This document shows, one piece after another, positions 6,407 to 6,900 of a DNA stretch of 6,900 nt (positions within the stretch are counted from its first letter, which is position 1; every line of letters starts with the position of its first letter). This DNA is from Pseudomonadota bacterium (GTDB lineage: Bacteria; Pseudomonadota; Alphaproteobacteria; Sphingomonadales; Sphingomonadaceae): assembly GCA_029781465.1 (NCBI GenBank), contig JAKOWQ010000305.1, forward strand, positions 1-6,900, given 5' to 3'. Under the pieces are notes generated by a model. It did not search any database. It saw nothing but the letters and a program-made list of their open reading frames with translations, and was not told the DNA's origin. The position numbers were made by a program, and so were the translations under genes.

Positions 6407-6900
6407 GCGCAGCGGCCGTAGTAGAGGCCGGATCGTTCCGCGATCCGGGCGGGCGGGTATTCAGCGCGGGCGAAAAGATCCTTCGCACCGTGACCGATGC
6501 CGCCGTGGACAGCTTTACCTCGGCCAGCCAGTCGGGCGTGCTGCGCCGCCTGGCCGATGCCGGAAAGCTGGTCGACTTCGCCGATGTGACCGACCAGGCC
6601 CCGGCGCTTGGCCTTGCCGATGCCCGCGTGGTGCTTTCGCACCCGCGCATTCCGTTCATTTCCTATCCCTACGAGTGGAGCTTCAGCCTGCACAAGGCGG
6701 CGGCGCTGGCCCATCTCGATATGCAGCTTTCGTTGCTCAAGGACGGTTTCGCGCTGAGCGATGCCACGGCCTACAATGTCCAGTTCGAGGGCGTGAAGCC
6801 GGTGTTCATCGATCACCTCTCGATCCGCCCCTATCAGGATGGCGAGATCTGGGCCGGGCACCGCCAGTTCTGCATGCAGTTCCTCAACCCGCTGCTGATG
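6403..6900 (+). CDS. NoeA-like class I SAM-dependent methyltransferase family protein, N-terminal part (3' end outside window)
   Basis: An open frame runs from GTG at 6403 to the right edge, 166 codons with no stop. The segment H-P-R-I-P-F-I-S-Y-P-Y-E-W-S-F-S (80-95), then L-S-D-A-T-A-Y-N-V-Q-F (118-128), K-P-V-F-I-D-H-L-S (132-140) and A-G-H-R-Q-F-C-M-Q-F-L-N-P-L (151-164) is the pattern I know from proteins related to the rhizobial nodulation protein NoeA, annotated as class I SAM-dependent methyltransferases. The expected methyltransferase domain would lie beyond the window. The visible half contains D120-x4-N125 and F-I-D137, resembling the catalytic and metal-binding loops of kinase/APH-like folds. 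The start is set by the GTGA overlap with the miniprotein stop; there is no strong ribosome binding site, so translation is probably coupled. The first in-frame ATG is at residue 107, too late. The reaction and substrate are unknown. Confidence 0.82.
   Translation, partial: MSAAAVVEAGSFRDPGGRVFSAGEKILRTVTDAAVDSFTSASQSGVLRRLADAGKLVDFADVTDQAPALGLADARVVLSHPRIPFISYPYEWSFSLHKAAALAHLDMQLSLLKDGFALSDATAYNVQFEGVKPVFIDHLSIRPYQDGEIWAGHRQFCMQFLNPLLM

Noticed and set aside
6268..6861. A 197-codon open frame on the minus strand
   Set aside because: It mirrors the miniprotein and the NoeA-like gene, which are well supported on the plus strand by a signal peptide, family motifs and the GTGA overlap.

Overview
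This is a high-GC, gene-dense bacterial window. The codon bias, the protein families (a NoeA-like methyltransferase, a DUF6265-type lipocalin-like protein, paired alkaline-phosphatase-fold membrane enzymes) and a CtrA-like motif all fit an alphaproteobacterium. Sphingomonadales/Erythrobacteraceae is my best guess, from protein style rather than a database match. I see no rRNA, tRNA, insertion sequence, CRISPR array or phage gene.

Layout. (1) Positions 1-758, plus strand: the C-terminal end of a membrane glycosyltransferase of the GT39/ArnT style. It meets the next gene tail to tail with a 15-nt overlap. (2) Positions 744-4404, minus strand, read from 4404 down to 744: a four-gene run of an EamA/DMT transporter, a small secreted DUF6265-like protein, a PhzF-family isomerase, and a membrane-anchored alkaline-phosphatase-superfamily transferase or hydrolase (LtaS/EptA-like). 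The first three are closely spaced and probably form an operon. The last follows a 78-nt gap that contains a hairpin. (3) Positions 4405-4520: a divergent intergenic region with a CtrA-like TTTA-N7-TTAAC motif and a dyad. (4) Positions 4521-6900, plus strand: a second, unrelated-looking alkaline-phosphatase-superfamily membrane protein (GTG start), a 69-aa secreted/membrane miniprotein with a Y-L-A-P-S-T-G-S motif, and, overlapping its stop by 4 nt, the N-terminal 166 codons of a NoeA-like protein annotated in its family as a class I SAM-dependent methyltransferase.

Working together. The glycosyltransferase and the two alkaline-phosphatase-fold enzymes suggest a cell-envelope glycan or lipid decoration neighbourhood. 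The most interesting part is the plus-strand set from 4521 to the right edge: a sulfatase-like enzyme, a miniprotein and a translationally coupled NoeA-like protein. The N-terminal half of that last protein carries a D-x4-N ... F-I-D arrangement resembling the catalytic and metal-binding loops of protein-kinase/aminoglycoside-phosphotransferase folds. This looks like a compact, poorly described envelope-modification module, but its substrate cannot be read from the sequence.
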